This document shows, piece after piece, positions 8,565-16,234 of a stretch of 25,517 nucleotides of DNA. The translations under genes were made by a program, and so were the position numbers. The stretch spans positions 1 through 25,517 of the forward strand of contig CALCNX010000044.1 of assembly GCA_937899715.1 (NCBI GenBank), written 5' to 3'. Origin of the DNA: an uncultured bacterium. Lineage in GTDB: Bacteria; Bacteroidota; Ignavibacteria; Kapaibacteriales; UBA4661. Position 1 is the first letter of the stretch; each line of letters starts with the position of its first letter. The notes below the pieces were generated by a model that worked only from the letters and a program-made list of their open reading frames with translations, was not told the DNA's origin and made no database searches.

Positions 8565-9626
8565 ATGAATCAGCGTTTTTTCTTCCGTATAGCTTTTGCC
8601 TTTTTTGTCGTTCTCGCGAGTTCGTCTGTGGCTTTTGCACAACAAAATGTCGGTGAACGTATCTTCTATATGGATGCTTCAGAAGATTCGTTCCGCAGTT
8701 TCGAGCGTAACGCGCAGTACGTGGACATTATCGGACCACAGTGCCTCAAGGTGGATGAGGACGGCGTTGTCTGGGGGGGCATAGATAAGCGCATTGCAAC
8801 TATCGCTAAAAAGCATAACGTAAAAATTATGCCGCTTATTGTCAATCCGGGATTCAATCTTGAAATGCTGCACAAAGTGCTGACAAGCCGCGAGGCGCAG
8901 GAACGCTGCGTGTCAACGCTTGTAGAGCTTTGCCGCAAAGAAGGTTGGTACGGAATCCAGTACGACTTTGAAAATATTCACGTTTCCGACAGAGACCTCT
9001 TCACAGCCTTTTTCAAGCGAGCAGCAGACTCATTGAAAAAATATGGTTTTTCAATTAGCATTGCCGTCGTGCCGAGAGCAAGTGATTATGCGGGTGTGGG
9101 GGATTATCAAAAATGGATGTATGAATACTGGCGCGGAGGTTACGACTACAAAGCACTGGGCGCAATCGCTGATTTTGTCTCGTTTATGAGTTACGACCAG
9201 CACACACGCCGCACCTCACCTGGTCCGGTGGCTGGCTACGCATGGATGGAGCGCTGCTTGACGTATATTCTTCAGCAAGTTCCGAAGGAAAAAGTATCGC
9301 TTGGTCTGGCGCTCTATTCAGATTACTGGTTTCCATCCTTCACCAATCCTCAGACCGTTACAGCATGGGGGCGGTCGCTGAATTATCCCGATGCCGTCAG
9401 CATTACCGAAAGTAACGGCGGGCGCATGGAATGGCACGAACGCGACAAAATGTATTACACCGTCTTCGAGCGCGATGACATTTACGAACACATCTATTTC
9501 GAGGATGCACGGTCGTTTCAAGCGCGGTTGGAATTGGTGAAAAAGTATAATTTGCGCGGAATTTCATGCTGGCGCTTGGGGCAGGAAGATCCTGCTGTAT
9601 TCAAGGGGCTACAGGCGAGAAAGTAG
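8565..9626 (+). CDS. Secreted glycoside hydrolase family 18-like protein (YaaH/chitinase-like)
   Basis: 353 residues with a clear signal peptide (hydrophobic 5-20, likely cleavage after AFA at about residue 25), so periplasmic or outside the cell. It forms a single TIM-barrel-like domain. The GH18 catalytic strand is present as GIQYDFEN, in which Asp134 and Glu136 match the final D-x-E of the DxxDxDxE motif; the earlier aspartates are replaced. FVSFMSYDQH supplies the later M-x-Y substrate-binding strand, and GLALYSDYW and GISCWRLGQED complete the barrel. It resembles spore-germination YaaH-type and chitinase-like enzymes that act on N-acetylglucosamine glycans, and a peptidoglycan role fits a Gram-negative cell. 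No LysM or carbohydrate-binding module is attached. It lies 48 bp after mnmG and converges with the next gene. Confidence 0.83.
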   Translation: MNQRFFFRIAFAFFVVLASSSVAFAQQNVGERIFYMDASEDSFRSFERNAQYVDIIGPQCLKVDEDGVVWGGIDKRIATIAKKHNVKIMPLIVNPGFNLEMLHKVLTSREAQERCVSTLVELCRKEGWYGIQYDFENIHVSDRDLFTAFFKRAADSLKKYGFSISIAVVPRASDYAGVGDYQKWMYEYWRGGYDYKALGAIADFVSFMSYDQHTRRTSPGPVAGYAWMERCLTYILQQVPKEKVSLGLALYSDYWFPSFTNPQTVTAWGRSLNYPDAVSITESNGGRMEWHERDKMYYTVFERDDIYEHIYFEDARSFQARLELVKKYNLRGISCWRLGQEDPAVFKGLQARK

Positions 9627-9655
9627 CGTCTGATAAGTCTTTTGCTCGAAGTTTT

Positions 9656-10531
9656 TTACTCATTCTGGGGCAGAATCTTTTCCCCTTTATCGTTATAGCG
9701 GTAAAAACCTTCGCCTGTTTTTTTACCCCACAGCCCCGCGTCCACATATTCTTTTTGCAGTAATGCAGGTGCGAAGCGGGGTTCGCGGAAATACTGCTCC
9801 CAGACGGACATCGTAACGGCAAAATTTACATCCACGCCGATAAGGTCAACAAGTTCAAAGGGTCCCATTTTGAAGCCCGCAGAGCGCATGAGTGCGTCCA
9901 CTTGGGGAATAGTCGCGCCGCCTTCCATGACGATACGCATTGCCTCCAAGTAGTAATTCCGCGCAACGCGATTGACAATAAATCCCGGCACGTCTTTCGC
10001 TTCTACCGCCGTTTTGCCGAGTTTTTCGGCAAAGGTGTTCATGGCGGCGATAGTTTCAGGAGCAGTTTTCATGCCGCAAATTATTTCCACCAGCTTCATA
10101 ATGTGCGCCGGGTTGAAAAAATGTAGCCCCACAAAACGCTCCGGATGACGCAATTTCGACGCAAGTGCGGTGATGGCAATAGATGAAGTATTGGAAGCAA
10201 GAATGGCACTTGGCGGCAAAATATTCTCCAATGCCGCATAGAGACTGTGCTTTGCAGCCGCATCTTCGATAATTGCCTCAATGACAATATCGCATACGCT
10301 TAACGCATCCAGTGCTGCCGTTACCGTGAAGCGCTCACGTGCCGCATCAGCATCTGCGGCAGTTGTGATGCCTTTTTGAACAGCTTTGTTCATCATTTCT
10401 TGGATAAACCCGGAAGCCCGATGCCGTGCTGCTTCAAAGCTATCATACACAATAACCGTACAGCCCGCTTGCAAACACGCCTGCGCAATACCCGCGCCCA
10501 TCGTACCTGCCCCGCAAATGCCAATCGTCAT
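9656..10531 (-). CDS. 3-hydroxyacyl-CoA / 3-hydroxybutyryl-CoA dehydrogenase
   Basis: 291 residues. The N-terminal NAD Rossmann motif GAGTMGAGIAQ is at 7-17. The catalytic dyad is His137 in GLHFFNPA and Glu149 in KLVEII, with NTSS (114-117) supplying the conserved substrate serine. The C-terminal dimerisation domain includes DVPGFIVNRV, GPFELVDLIGVD and GKKTGEGFYRY. It oxidises (S)-3-hydroxyacyl-CoA with NAD in beta-oxidation or butanoate metabolism; the hbd and paaH families are too alike to separate from sequence alone. It is 36 bp downstream of cdd on the same strand and only 29 bp from the convergent GH18 gene end, with no clear terminator between them. Confidence 0.93.
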   Translation of the reverse strand: MTIGICGAGTMGAGIAQACLQAGCTVIVYDSFEAARHRASGFIQEMMNKAVQKGITTAADADAARERFTVTAALDALSVCDIVIEAIIEDAAAKHSLYAALENILPPSAILASNTSSIAITALASKLRHPERFVGLHFFNPAHIMKLVEIICGMKTAPETIAAMNTFAEKLGKTAVEAKDVPGFIVNRVARNYYLEAMRIVMEGGATIPQVDALMRSAGFKMGPFELVDLIGVDVNFAVTMSVWEQYFREPRFAPALLQKEYVDAGLWGKKTGEGFYRYNDKGEKILPQNE

Positions 10532-10543
10532 AATTTTGCCTTG

Positions 10544-10574
10544 AAAATATAAAGTATTTGAAGTTTTTTACAAA
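10544..10574 (-). promoter_or_regulatory. Candidate promoter for the hydroxyacyl-CoA dehydrogenase gene
   Basis: On the minus strand, TTTG (10571-10574) is followed after exactly 19 nt by TATATTTT (10544-10551), one mismatch from the Bacteroidota -7 box TAnnTTTG. It spans the 3' end of cdd. The leader would be only about 10 nt, which weakens the case but allows independent expression of the downstream gene. Confidence 0.35.
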
Positions 10575-11152
10575 AATGCCGCCGTGAACGCTTCCGGCAG
10601 CAGTTCTTTCATCGTGAAGCGCTTTTCTGCGCCGCGCGGGTTCACCAGCACCACGATTGCATCCGGCGCAAAGTCATACAGAAGCTGCCTGCAAGCCCCG
10701 CAAGGAGGCGTAAGTTCGTCCGTATCGGCAGCAACGGCTATGGCGAGAAAGCGCTTTTTTCCATGCGCCACTGCCGAGACAAGCGCTGTGCGCTCGGCAC
10801 AAATCGTCAGTCCGTAGCTGCTGCACTCTACATTGCACCCGATGTGGAGCGTTTCGTCGTCGGCAATAAGAGCCGCGCCCACGAGAAAATGTGAAAACGG
10901 CGCATGGGCATGAAGGCGCGTTTCCAGCGCACGAAGTTTTGCTTGCTTGAGTAATTGCGCGTAGTGTGCAAGCGGCTTCGGTAGGCGCTCCGATACTGTG
11001 TCTATACTTTTTGATAAACCGTCATCGCTGCTTTCGCTGTTGTCTTTGTGGTGCAGCGAAAAGGCGCTTTCGGCATAAAAGCCCGCAGCAAGCGTATCTT
11101 GAGCACTCAAGAATGCCTCGGCTGTCTGAAGAAATTGTTGTGGCGTGTTCAT
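10568..11152 (-). CDS. cdd: Cytidine deaminase with N-terminal extension
   Basis: 194 residues; the homotetrameric family usually has about 130. The C-terminal part (about 62-194) is a complete cytidine deaminase: FSHFLVGAAL for substrate binding, the zinc and proton-shuttle motif TICAERTA (Cys118, Glu120) and PPCGACRQ (Cys151, Cys154). It deaminates cytidine and deoxycytidine to the uridines in pyrimidine salvage. The first 60 residues match nothing I recognise: an Ala-rich helix-like stretch (7-30), then a polar Ser/Asp segment (38-58). No in-frame ATG lies between residue 1 and the domain, so the extension is either real or the start is a non-ATG codon closer to the domain. It is probably transcribed with holB or from the repeat-bearing gap upstream. 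Confidence 0.92.
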   Translation of the reverse strand: MNTPQQFLQTAEAFLSAQDTLAAGFYAESAFSLHHKDNSESSDDGLSKSIDTVSERLPKPLAHYAQLLKQAKLRALETRLHAHAPFSHFLVGAALIADDETLHIGCNVECSSYGLTICAERTALVSAVAHGKKRFLAIAVAADTDELTPPCGACRQLLYDFAPDAIVVLVNPRGAEKRFTMKELLPEAFTAAFL

Positions 11153-11207
11153 AATGAAAAACTTAGGCTTGAGAGAAATTTAGACTTTAGGACTTACGAA
11201 AAAAAAT

Positions 11208-11275
11208 GGAGTGCGGAATTTATTCCGCATCAGACCTGCGTTTTAGCAAGGTGAGCGGAATAAATTCCGCACTCC
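11208..11275. repeat. Perfect 21-bp inverted repeat, small palindromic element
   Basis: The 21 bases at 11208-11228 are an exact reverse complement of 11255-11275, with a 26-nt spacer. Each arm also contains GCGGAAT-TT-ATTCCGC, a small hairpin on its own, so the element can refold in more than one way. It lies in the 154-bp gap between cdd and holB, both on the minus strand, and its sequence is unrelated to the palindrome at 8-145. It may be a short dispersed repeat or a transcript-processing/terminator structure; it lacks a clear U-tract. Confidence 0.75.
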
Positions 11276-11306
11276 GACAACTTAAAATCAATCTTTTTTG
11301 TAAGCA

Positions 11307-12488
11307 CTATGCTTGATATAAAATTCGCCGCACATCCAGCGCAAGCGTTGTCAGAATCAGCGTTACATTGATATTCCTGCGAAGTCGCTCTATTGCTTGT
11401 TCGATGGCGCGGGCGGCGGCATCCAAATTACCACTCACGCCAAAACGCCCCACAAAGCGCTTCAAATCTTCGATTTGGTCTATATTGATAATAGTGTCTT
11501 CACGCTCGGACACCGACAATGCGTAGGCATCGCGTATCCACGTCAGCAGCAAAATGAGCATCCGCTCCAGTTTTGTGCGGTCTCGGTCACCGGAACCTTT
11601 ACCGACAAGCCCGTCTAGCTCAAAGGCAAATTTCAGCACAAAGCGCGGTGTGAGCATCAGACGCAGCAAATTCACGATTTCCACACGTAATTGCCGCAGG
11701 TCTTCACCTAAAAGTTCGGTTGCTTTGGAGTAACTTCCATCTGCCAAGCGAGCAACGAGGCGGGCTTCTTCGAGCGGAATCCCGTGATGTGCCACCAGTG
11801 CTTGAGCAATATCTTCGTCGAAAAGCGCATCACAGCGTATTTGCTGGCAGCGCGAAAGAATCGTGGAAAGAAGCTGTTCACGGCGCGAGGTGGTGAGAAT
11901 GATTGTTACTTGCGATGTCGGCTCTTCCAGTGTTTTGAGAAAAGCGTTTGCAGCTTCCTGATTCATCGAATCGGCTTCCGAGACAATCACAAAGCGCCGT
12001 CCGGGCTGTGAGGAACTCATCGAAATTTGCTTTTTGACCTCGCGTATGGACGCAATACGGATTTGAGCAGCATTCGGAATCGTCATATTGTGGTACGGGT
12101 TCGTCGCTTTTATGCGCAGTTGCTCCTGTATAAGTTGAATTTGGTCGTCGGAAAGTTTCAAAATTGGCGAAACACCCATTGCACCGTCTTTTTCGCTTCC
12201 TGACGACGATTTTGCGGCAGGCAACGAGAAAATAAATTGGATATTCGGATGCTGCAAGTGCGATGCCTGAAGACAACTTTTGCACGTGCCGCAGGCTTCC
12301 AGTATGCCGTTTTCGTTTGGGCGAGGCTGTTCGCAATTCATCACTTTGGCAAACTCCAGCGCCAGAGCGTCTTTGCCAATACCTTCCGCGCCCCAGAAGC
12401 AATACGCATGGGCTATGCGCTTCTCGGCGATTGCTCTGCCAAGAATATTTTTCACACGCTGCTGCCCGATGATTGCTTGCCAAGCCAT
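11307..12488 (-). CDS. holB: DNA polymerase III delta-prime subunit
   Basis: 393 residues. The clamp-loader AAA+ layout is visible: family N terminus WQAIIGQQRVKNIL, a Walker A-like GAEGIGKDA (33-41), a zinc module (Cys52, Cys66, Cys69, Cys72 in CGTCKSC), then FVIVSEADSMNQEAANAFLKTLEEP and the arginine-finger SRC (LSTILSRCQ). It is part of the complex that loads the beta sliding clamp at primer ends. An insert at about 88-150, rich in Ser, Gly and charged residues, separates the zinc module from the second half; inserts here are common in some FCB lineages. The sensor helices and a C-terminal helical collar region (about 265-393) are present. It is divergent from pgk, 171 bp away. Confidence 0.92.
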   Translation of the reverse strand: MAWQAIIGQQRVKNILGRAIAEKRIAHAYCFWGAEGIGKDALALEFAKVMNCEQPRPNENGILEACGTCKSCLQASHLQHPNIQFIFSLPAAKSSSGSEKDGAMGVSPILKLSDDQIQLIQEQLRIKATNPYHNMTIPNAAQIRIASIREVKKQISMSSSQPGRRFVIVSEADSMNQEAANAFLKTLEEPTSQVTIILTTSRREQLLSTILSRCQQIRCDALFDEDIAQALVAHHGIPLEEARLVARLADGSYSKATELLGEDLRQLRVEIVNLLRLMLTPRFVLKFAFELDGLVGKGSGDRDRTKLERMLILLLTWIRDAYALSVSEREDTIINIDQIEDLKRFVGRFGVSGNLDAAARAIEQAIERLRRNINVTLILTTLALDVRRILYQA

Positions 12489-12598
12489 AGTCTGTGAGTG
12501 AGTTTGTCCGACAATTTGTACAGCAAGTGTACCACAAGTGAACGCCCAAAATACGCCTTCTTTGCGTAAAAATTCAGTAAAAAGTTCGCCGCTTGGCG

Positions 12599-12606
12599 TA
12601 TATTTG
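12599..12606 (+). promoter_or_regulatory. Possible -7 box upstream of pgk
   Basis: TATATTTG matches the Bacteroidota -7 consensus TAnnTTTG exactly, 54 bp before the pgk ATG in the 171-bp divergent gap with holB. No TTTG lies at the expected 19-21 nt spacing upstream, so this is a half-match only. Confidence 0.3.
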
Positions 12607-12659
12607 TGGGCAAATACGAATACAGCAAACTATTTACCAATTTATTTTGTTATGCCGTT

Positions 12660-13850
12660 ATGATTCATTCTCTTGATGAACTCGACCTCGCAGGAAAGCG
12701 CGTACTGGTGCGCGTAGATTTTAACGTGCCGCAAGACGACACAGGCGCTATCACCGACGACATCCGCATCCGTGAGTCTCTCCCGACGATTCAGAAGATT
12801 GTTAGCGCAGGCGGTAAAGCGATTTTGATGTCGCATTTGGGTCGTCCGAAGGGCAAAGTGAATCCGAAGTATTCCCTGAAGCCTGTCGCGGTGCGCCTTG
12901 CGGAATTACTTGGCAAACCCGTTACAATGTCGCCTGATTGCATCGGCGACGAAGTCGGCACGCTTGTAGCGAAGATGAACAACGGCGATGTAACGCTCCT
13001 TGAGAATGTTCGGTTTTATGCGCAGGAAGAAGAAAATGACGAGGATTTTTCCCGCAAACTCGCTGCGCTTGGCGACGTGTATGTGAATGACGCTTTCGGC
13101 TCGGCGCACCGTGCTCACGCAAGCACGCACGGCGTTACGAAGTTCATCCAGAAGCGGGCTGCGGGCTATCTGATGCAAAAAGAACTCAAGTATTTGGGCG
13201 AAGCAGTGGCAAATCCCGTGCGCCCGTTCACGGCTATTTTGGGTGGCTCTAAGATTTCCGGCAAAATAGATGTTATCACGAACCTCCTCGACAAGTGCGA
13301 TACTATTGTGGTTGGGGGCGGCATGATTTTCACGTTCTTCAAAGCAATGGGCAAAGAAATTGGTGATTCGCTGGTGGAAGAGGATAAAATTGAGCTTGCG
13401 AAAGAAATTATCGCCAAAGCAAAAGCAAAAAATATCAACTTTATGCTCCCGACGGATGCCGTTGTTGCCGATGCCTTCAGCAATGATGCTGCTCGTAAGA
13501 CGGTTAGTATTGACGGAATTGAAAAAGGCTGGCGCGGTTTGGATATTGGCGAGGAATCTATCGCAGCCTTTTCCAAAGCAATTACAACCTCGAAAACGGT
13601 CGTCTGGAACGGTCCTATGGGTGTCTTTGAAATGAGTAATTTCGCCGCCGGAACGAAAGCCGTTGCCGAAGCGCTTGCCGAAGCCACGAAGCACGGCGCG
13701 GTTACGATTGTCGGCGGTGGTGATTCTGCTGCTGCGATTGAACAATTCGGCTTAGTGAAGGCAGTCAGCCACGTTTCGACTGGCGGCGGTGCATCGCTGG
13801 AGTTTTTGGAAGGGAAAGAACTGCCGGGCGTGGCGGCACTGGATGTGTAA
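12660..13850 (+). CDS. pgk: Phosphoglycerate kinase
   Basis: 396 residues from the ATG at 12660 (the frame is open to a GTG at 12606, but the family starts near this Met). The signature RVDFNVP (18-24) follows KRVLV. The substrate-site block is SHLGRPKG, and later YVNDAFGSAHRAHAST, ILGGSKISGKI and the ATP-side GGGDSAAAIEQFG with STGGGASLEFLEG are all intact. It transfers phosphate from 1,3-bisphosphoglycerate to ADP in glycolysis and runs in reverse in gluconeogenesis. No gap gene is adjacent. The stop codon overlaps the next ORF's preferred start by 8 bp, so that gene may be co-translated. Confidence 0.97.
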   Translation: MIHSLDELDLAGKRVLVRVDFNVPQDDTGAITDDIRIRESLPTIQKIVSAGGKAILMSHLGRPKGKVNPKYSLKPVAVRLAELLGKPVTMSPDCIGDEVGTLVAKMNNGDVTLLENVRFYAQEEENDEDFSRKLAALGDVYVNDAFGSAHRAHASTHGVTKFIQKRAAGYLMQKELKYLGEAVANPVRPFTAILGGSKISGKIDVITNLLDKCDTIVVGGGMIFTFFKAMGKEIGDSLVEEDKIELAKEIIAKAKAKNINFMLPTDAVVADAFSNDAARKTVSIDGIEKGWRGLDIGEESIAAFSKAITTSKTVVWNGPMGVFEMSNFAAGTKAVAEALAEATKHGAVTIVGGGDSAAAIEQFGLVKAVSHVSTGGGASLEFLEGKELPGVAALDV

Positions 13851-15174
13851 AATACTGAAGAGCATTAAATTATTGTTCCTTAACTGTATTTTTTCTATAA
13901 TGCTTTCTAGCACAACGACGCTACTTGGCGCTGTATGTATCTGGTGTTGTATCGTTGCTCCGAATAGCCTATATGCTCAATCATCTTTATTGCGCAAAAA
14001 AATTGAGTACTCAAGTTCGATAGGCAAAAACTTTATTCTTGAGTTCTGTGATTCAAATATTACAGGGCGATTTATCGGTTCGCCTCTGTATAGAAATACG
14101 GAATTGCTTGAAATATTTCCTCGACCTCAGTTAGACGGCAGAATAATTGGAACGCTAAATAATGGCTTATGGGAGGGGTATTGGCACGATGATATGTACA
14201 AAGGAAAATTTGCCGTTCAGTTTAGTGATAATTACTCTTCCTACAAAGGTGCTTTCTATCGCACTTATCGGGGATTCGATCCTATTGCATGGGAGACTAT
14301 CTCTGGTAACCAACGCGATGAAGTCTGGACATTGGAAGGCAAGCGTTCGCCTGTTATTGCAGGAGTAGCATCACTATTTGCTTCAGGTGCCGGGCATTGG
14401 TATAATCGTGAATATGAGAAAGCTAATCTCTATAGCATCATTGATATTAGCCTTCTAACCATTGGTGGAGCAGCTGCGTTATATATACTGGGCGATTTTT
14501 TTTATACAACTTATTCACTTATTAATAACTCGCCTCTACCTACGTCTAGCTACACTCCAACGGCGATAAATGTAGCAAGATTTGCGCTTGCTGGCGCAGT
14601 CGGGATACGGATTGCCGCAATTATTGATGCAATTATTTCTACTCAAAAAATCAATACAGCGCTAGATGCACAGTCTCTCCCATTGTGTGAGACGAAATTG
14701 CCTGTTACAGAGGAGATTGCAGAACTCGATACAAACTATCGTGCTGCGTTTCTCACACCATCCCAATCAATCAACTCGCCTCCGCTATGGCGAGTTTCGC
14801 GGAGTACGGTGTTTATCGAACTTGGAGGTGCAGGTGTTTTGGGTTCGGTAAATTACGAGCATTTGGTAACGGACTGGCTTGGTTTACGAGCGGGGTTTGT
14901 ATCAGATTTACGTACCGTGACTATTGTTCCCATGACTGCAAATTTTCTTATTGGAAGTAGTATTGAGCACAAACTTGAGCTAGGAATTGGGGTGAGCACT
15001 GTAATTACTCCCGACGCAATGCCTGTGCCACTTTGGACTGGTGGAATAGGATATCGCTATCATCCTGCGCTCAGTGGCTTCTTGTTTAGAGCAGCCTTTA
15101 CGCCTTTGTATGGTTCTGCTATACAAGGTGGGATTCTTCCTTGGGGTGGTATTAGTGTTGGCTACGCATTTTAA
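13843..15174 (+). CDS. Unrecognised envelope protein, probable outer-membrane barrel with DUF5683-like segment
   Basis: 443 residues; I do not recognise the family with confidence. A Lys-containing, hydrophobic N terminus ends at SLYAQ (about residue 45), consistent with an unusually long signal peptide; a shorter start at the ATG 13900 would lack positive charges. The middle holds a glycine/aromatic NGLWEGYW stretch resembling a MORN-type repeat, then VASLFASGAGHWYNREYEKAN followed by two hydrophobic helices (about 190-215 and 235-255), which recalls DUF5683. The C-terminal 120 residues alternate polar and hydrophobic positions with many Gly, ending GYAF, as in outer-membrane barrels. Start 13843 overlaps the pgk stop by 8 bp. 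Base composition is AT-richer than its neighbours. Function unknown; exported envelope protein is likely. Confidence 0.68.
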   Translation: MCKILKSIKLLFLNCIFSIMLSSTTTLLGAVCIWCCIVAPNSLYAQSSLLRKKIEYSSSIGKNFILEFCDSNITGRFIGSPLYRNTELLEIFPRPQLDGRIIGTLNNGLWEGYWHDDMYKGKFAVQFSDNYSSYKGAFYRTYRGFDPIAWETISGNQRDEVWTLEGKRSPVIAGVASLFASGAGHWYNREYEKANLYSIIDISLLTIGGAAALYILGDFFYTTYSLINNSPLPTSSYTPTAINVARFALAGAVGIRIAAIIDAIISTQKINTALDAQSLPLCETKLPVTEEIAELDTNYRAAFLTPSQSINSPPLWRVSRSTVFIELGGAGVLGSVNYEHLVTDWLGLRAGFVSDLRTVTIVPMTANFLIGSSIEHKLELGIGVSTVITPDAMPVPLWTGGIGYRYHPALSGFLFRAAFTPLYGSAIQGGILPWGGISVGYAF

Positions 15175-15215
15175 CGGTAGTGACGGTGATAATTCTCAAG
15201 CAATGATTCCACTCC

Positions 15216-15242
15216 CTCTGCGTCTTAACACATAACGCAGAG
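15216..15242 (+). terminator. Hairpin after the envelope protein gene, possible terminator
   Basis: CTCTGCGT (15216-15223) pairs perfectly with ACGCAGAG (15235-15242) around an 11-nt loop, followed by AAACTTTTCC. The T-run is short, so termination would be weak. It lies 42 bp after the stop of the envelope gene and before the rhomboid gene. Confidence 0.4.
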
Positions 15243-15277
15243 AAACTTTTCCTTTCGATAACTTTCCTTTTTGCTTC

Positions 15278-16234
15278 ATGGCAAATTTTTCTTTTCGGTC
15301 AACATACAGCAGTGGCGGTTTCTCAATCTTTCCGCCAGTCATCAAGGCGCTGCTTATTACCAATGCTACAATCTTTGTACTTCAGTACGTTTTTCTCGGC
15401 TTTCTCACCATTGGTGGGGTGTCAGTGCAGCGTTTTGTGATGGAGTATTTCGCTCTGCAACCGCTCGAAACAGATATGTTCTACCCGTGGCAGCTTATCT
15501 CGTATCAGTTTATGCATGGCGGCTTGTGGCATTTGTGCGTTAATATGCTTGCTCTCTGGATGTTTGGAGCTGACCTAGAAAACATCTGGGGGTCACGCCG
15601 ATTTCTTGTGTTTTACTTGCTTGCTGGTATTGGGGCAGGGCTAACGCAGATTGCTGTCAGTTCTTTTTTTCCTAGTTACGGCGGTCCTACGGTGGGCGCG
15701 TCAGGCTCAATTCAAGGTGTGATGATTGCCTTTGCTTTTATGTTTCCCGACAGACCGATACTCATGTTCCCTATATTCTTCCCTGTTCCGGCAAAAATAT
15801 TGGTGCTTTTCTGGATTGGAATGGATGTTGTGTCTGGTCTTTTAGGCAGTGGGCATGATAGCGTGGCGCACTTCGCACACTTGGGCGGCGCATTGACAGG
15901 CTATATGCTCTTGCGATATGGTGACCAAGTTGGTATTTTCGGGTTTTTTGACAAAATCCGCGATGTACTCAGTGGCAACAGGGGCGGCGGACGAAAAGTC
16001 TTCGGCACAAAGCGCAAAATCTACGACATCCGCGAAGCTGACAGCTACCGCACCACAGAAAAGCCGGAAATAGGCGTATCGTCGTGGTTCCGTGCAAAAA
16101 CAAGTTCCGACGGCAATCGTACTATTACCCAAGAAGACATAGACGCAATTTTGGATAAGATTGCCAAAACAGGATACGCAAGCCTTTCCGAAGAAGAAAA
16201 ACGGATTTTGATGGAAGCGAGTAAGAAGCTGTGA
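15278..16234 (+). CDS. Rhomboid family intramembrane serine protease
   Basis: 318 residues. Six or so membrane segments (about 20-205). The catalytic pair is visible: Ser142 in VGASGSIQG and His201 in HFAHLGGALTG. The family Trp-Arg-like loop and HGGLWHLCVNMLALWMFG (about 80-97) are also present. Rhomboids cut transmembrane helices within the membrane. After the membrane domain comes a charged cytoplasmic tail (about 220-318) ending DIDAILDKIAKTGYASLSEEEKRIL, a C-terminal segment I associate with Bacteroidota rhomboids (DUF6576-like). Its stop overlaps the GTG of the next gene by 4 bp, indicating translational coupling. Substrate unknown. Confidence 0.93.
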   Translation: MANFSFRSTYSSGGFSIFPPVIKALLITNATIFVLQYVFLGFLTIGGVSVQRFVMEYFALQPLETDMFYPWQLISYQFMHGGLWHLCVNMLALWMFGADLENIWGSRRFLVFYLLAGIGAGLTQIAVSSFFPSYGGPTVGASGSIQGVMIAFAFMFPDRPILMFPIFFPVPAKILVLFWIGMDVVSGLLGSGHDSVAHFAHLGGALTGYMLLRYGDQVGIFGFFDKIRDVLSGNRGGGRKVFGTKRKIYDIREADSYRTTEKPEIGVSSWFRAKTSSDGNRTITQEDIDAILDKIAKTGYASLSEEEKRILMEASKKL

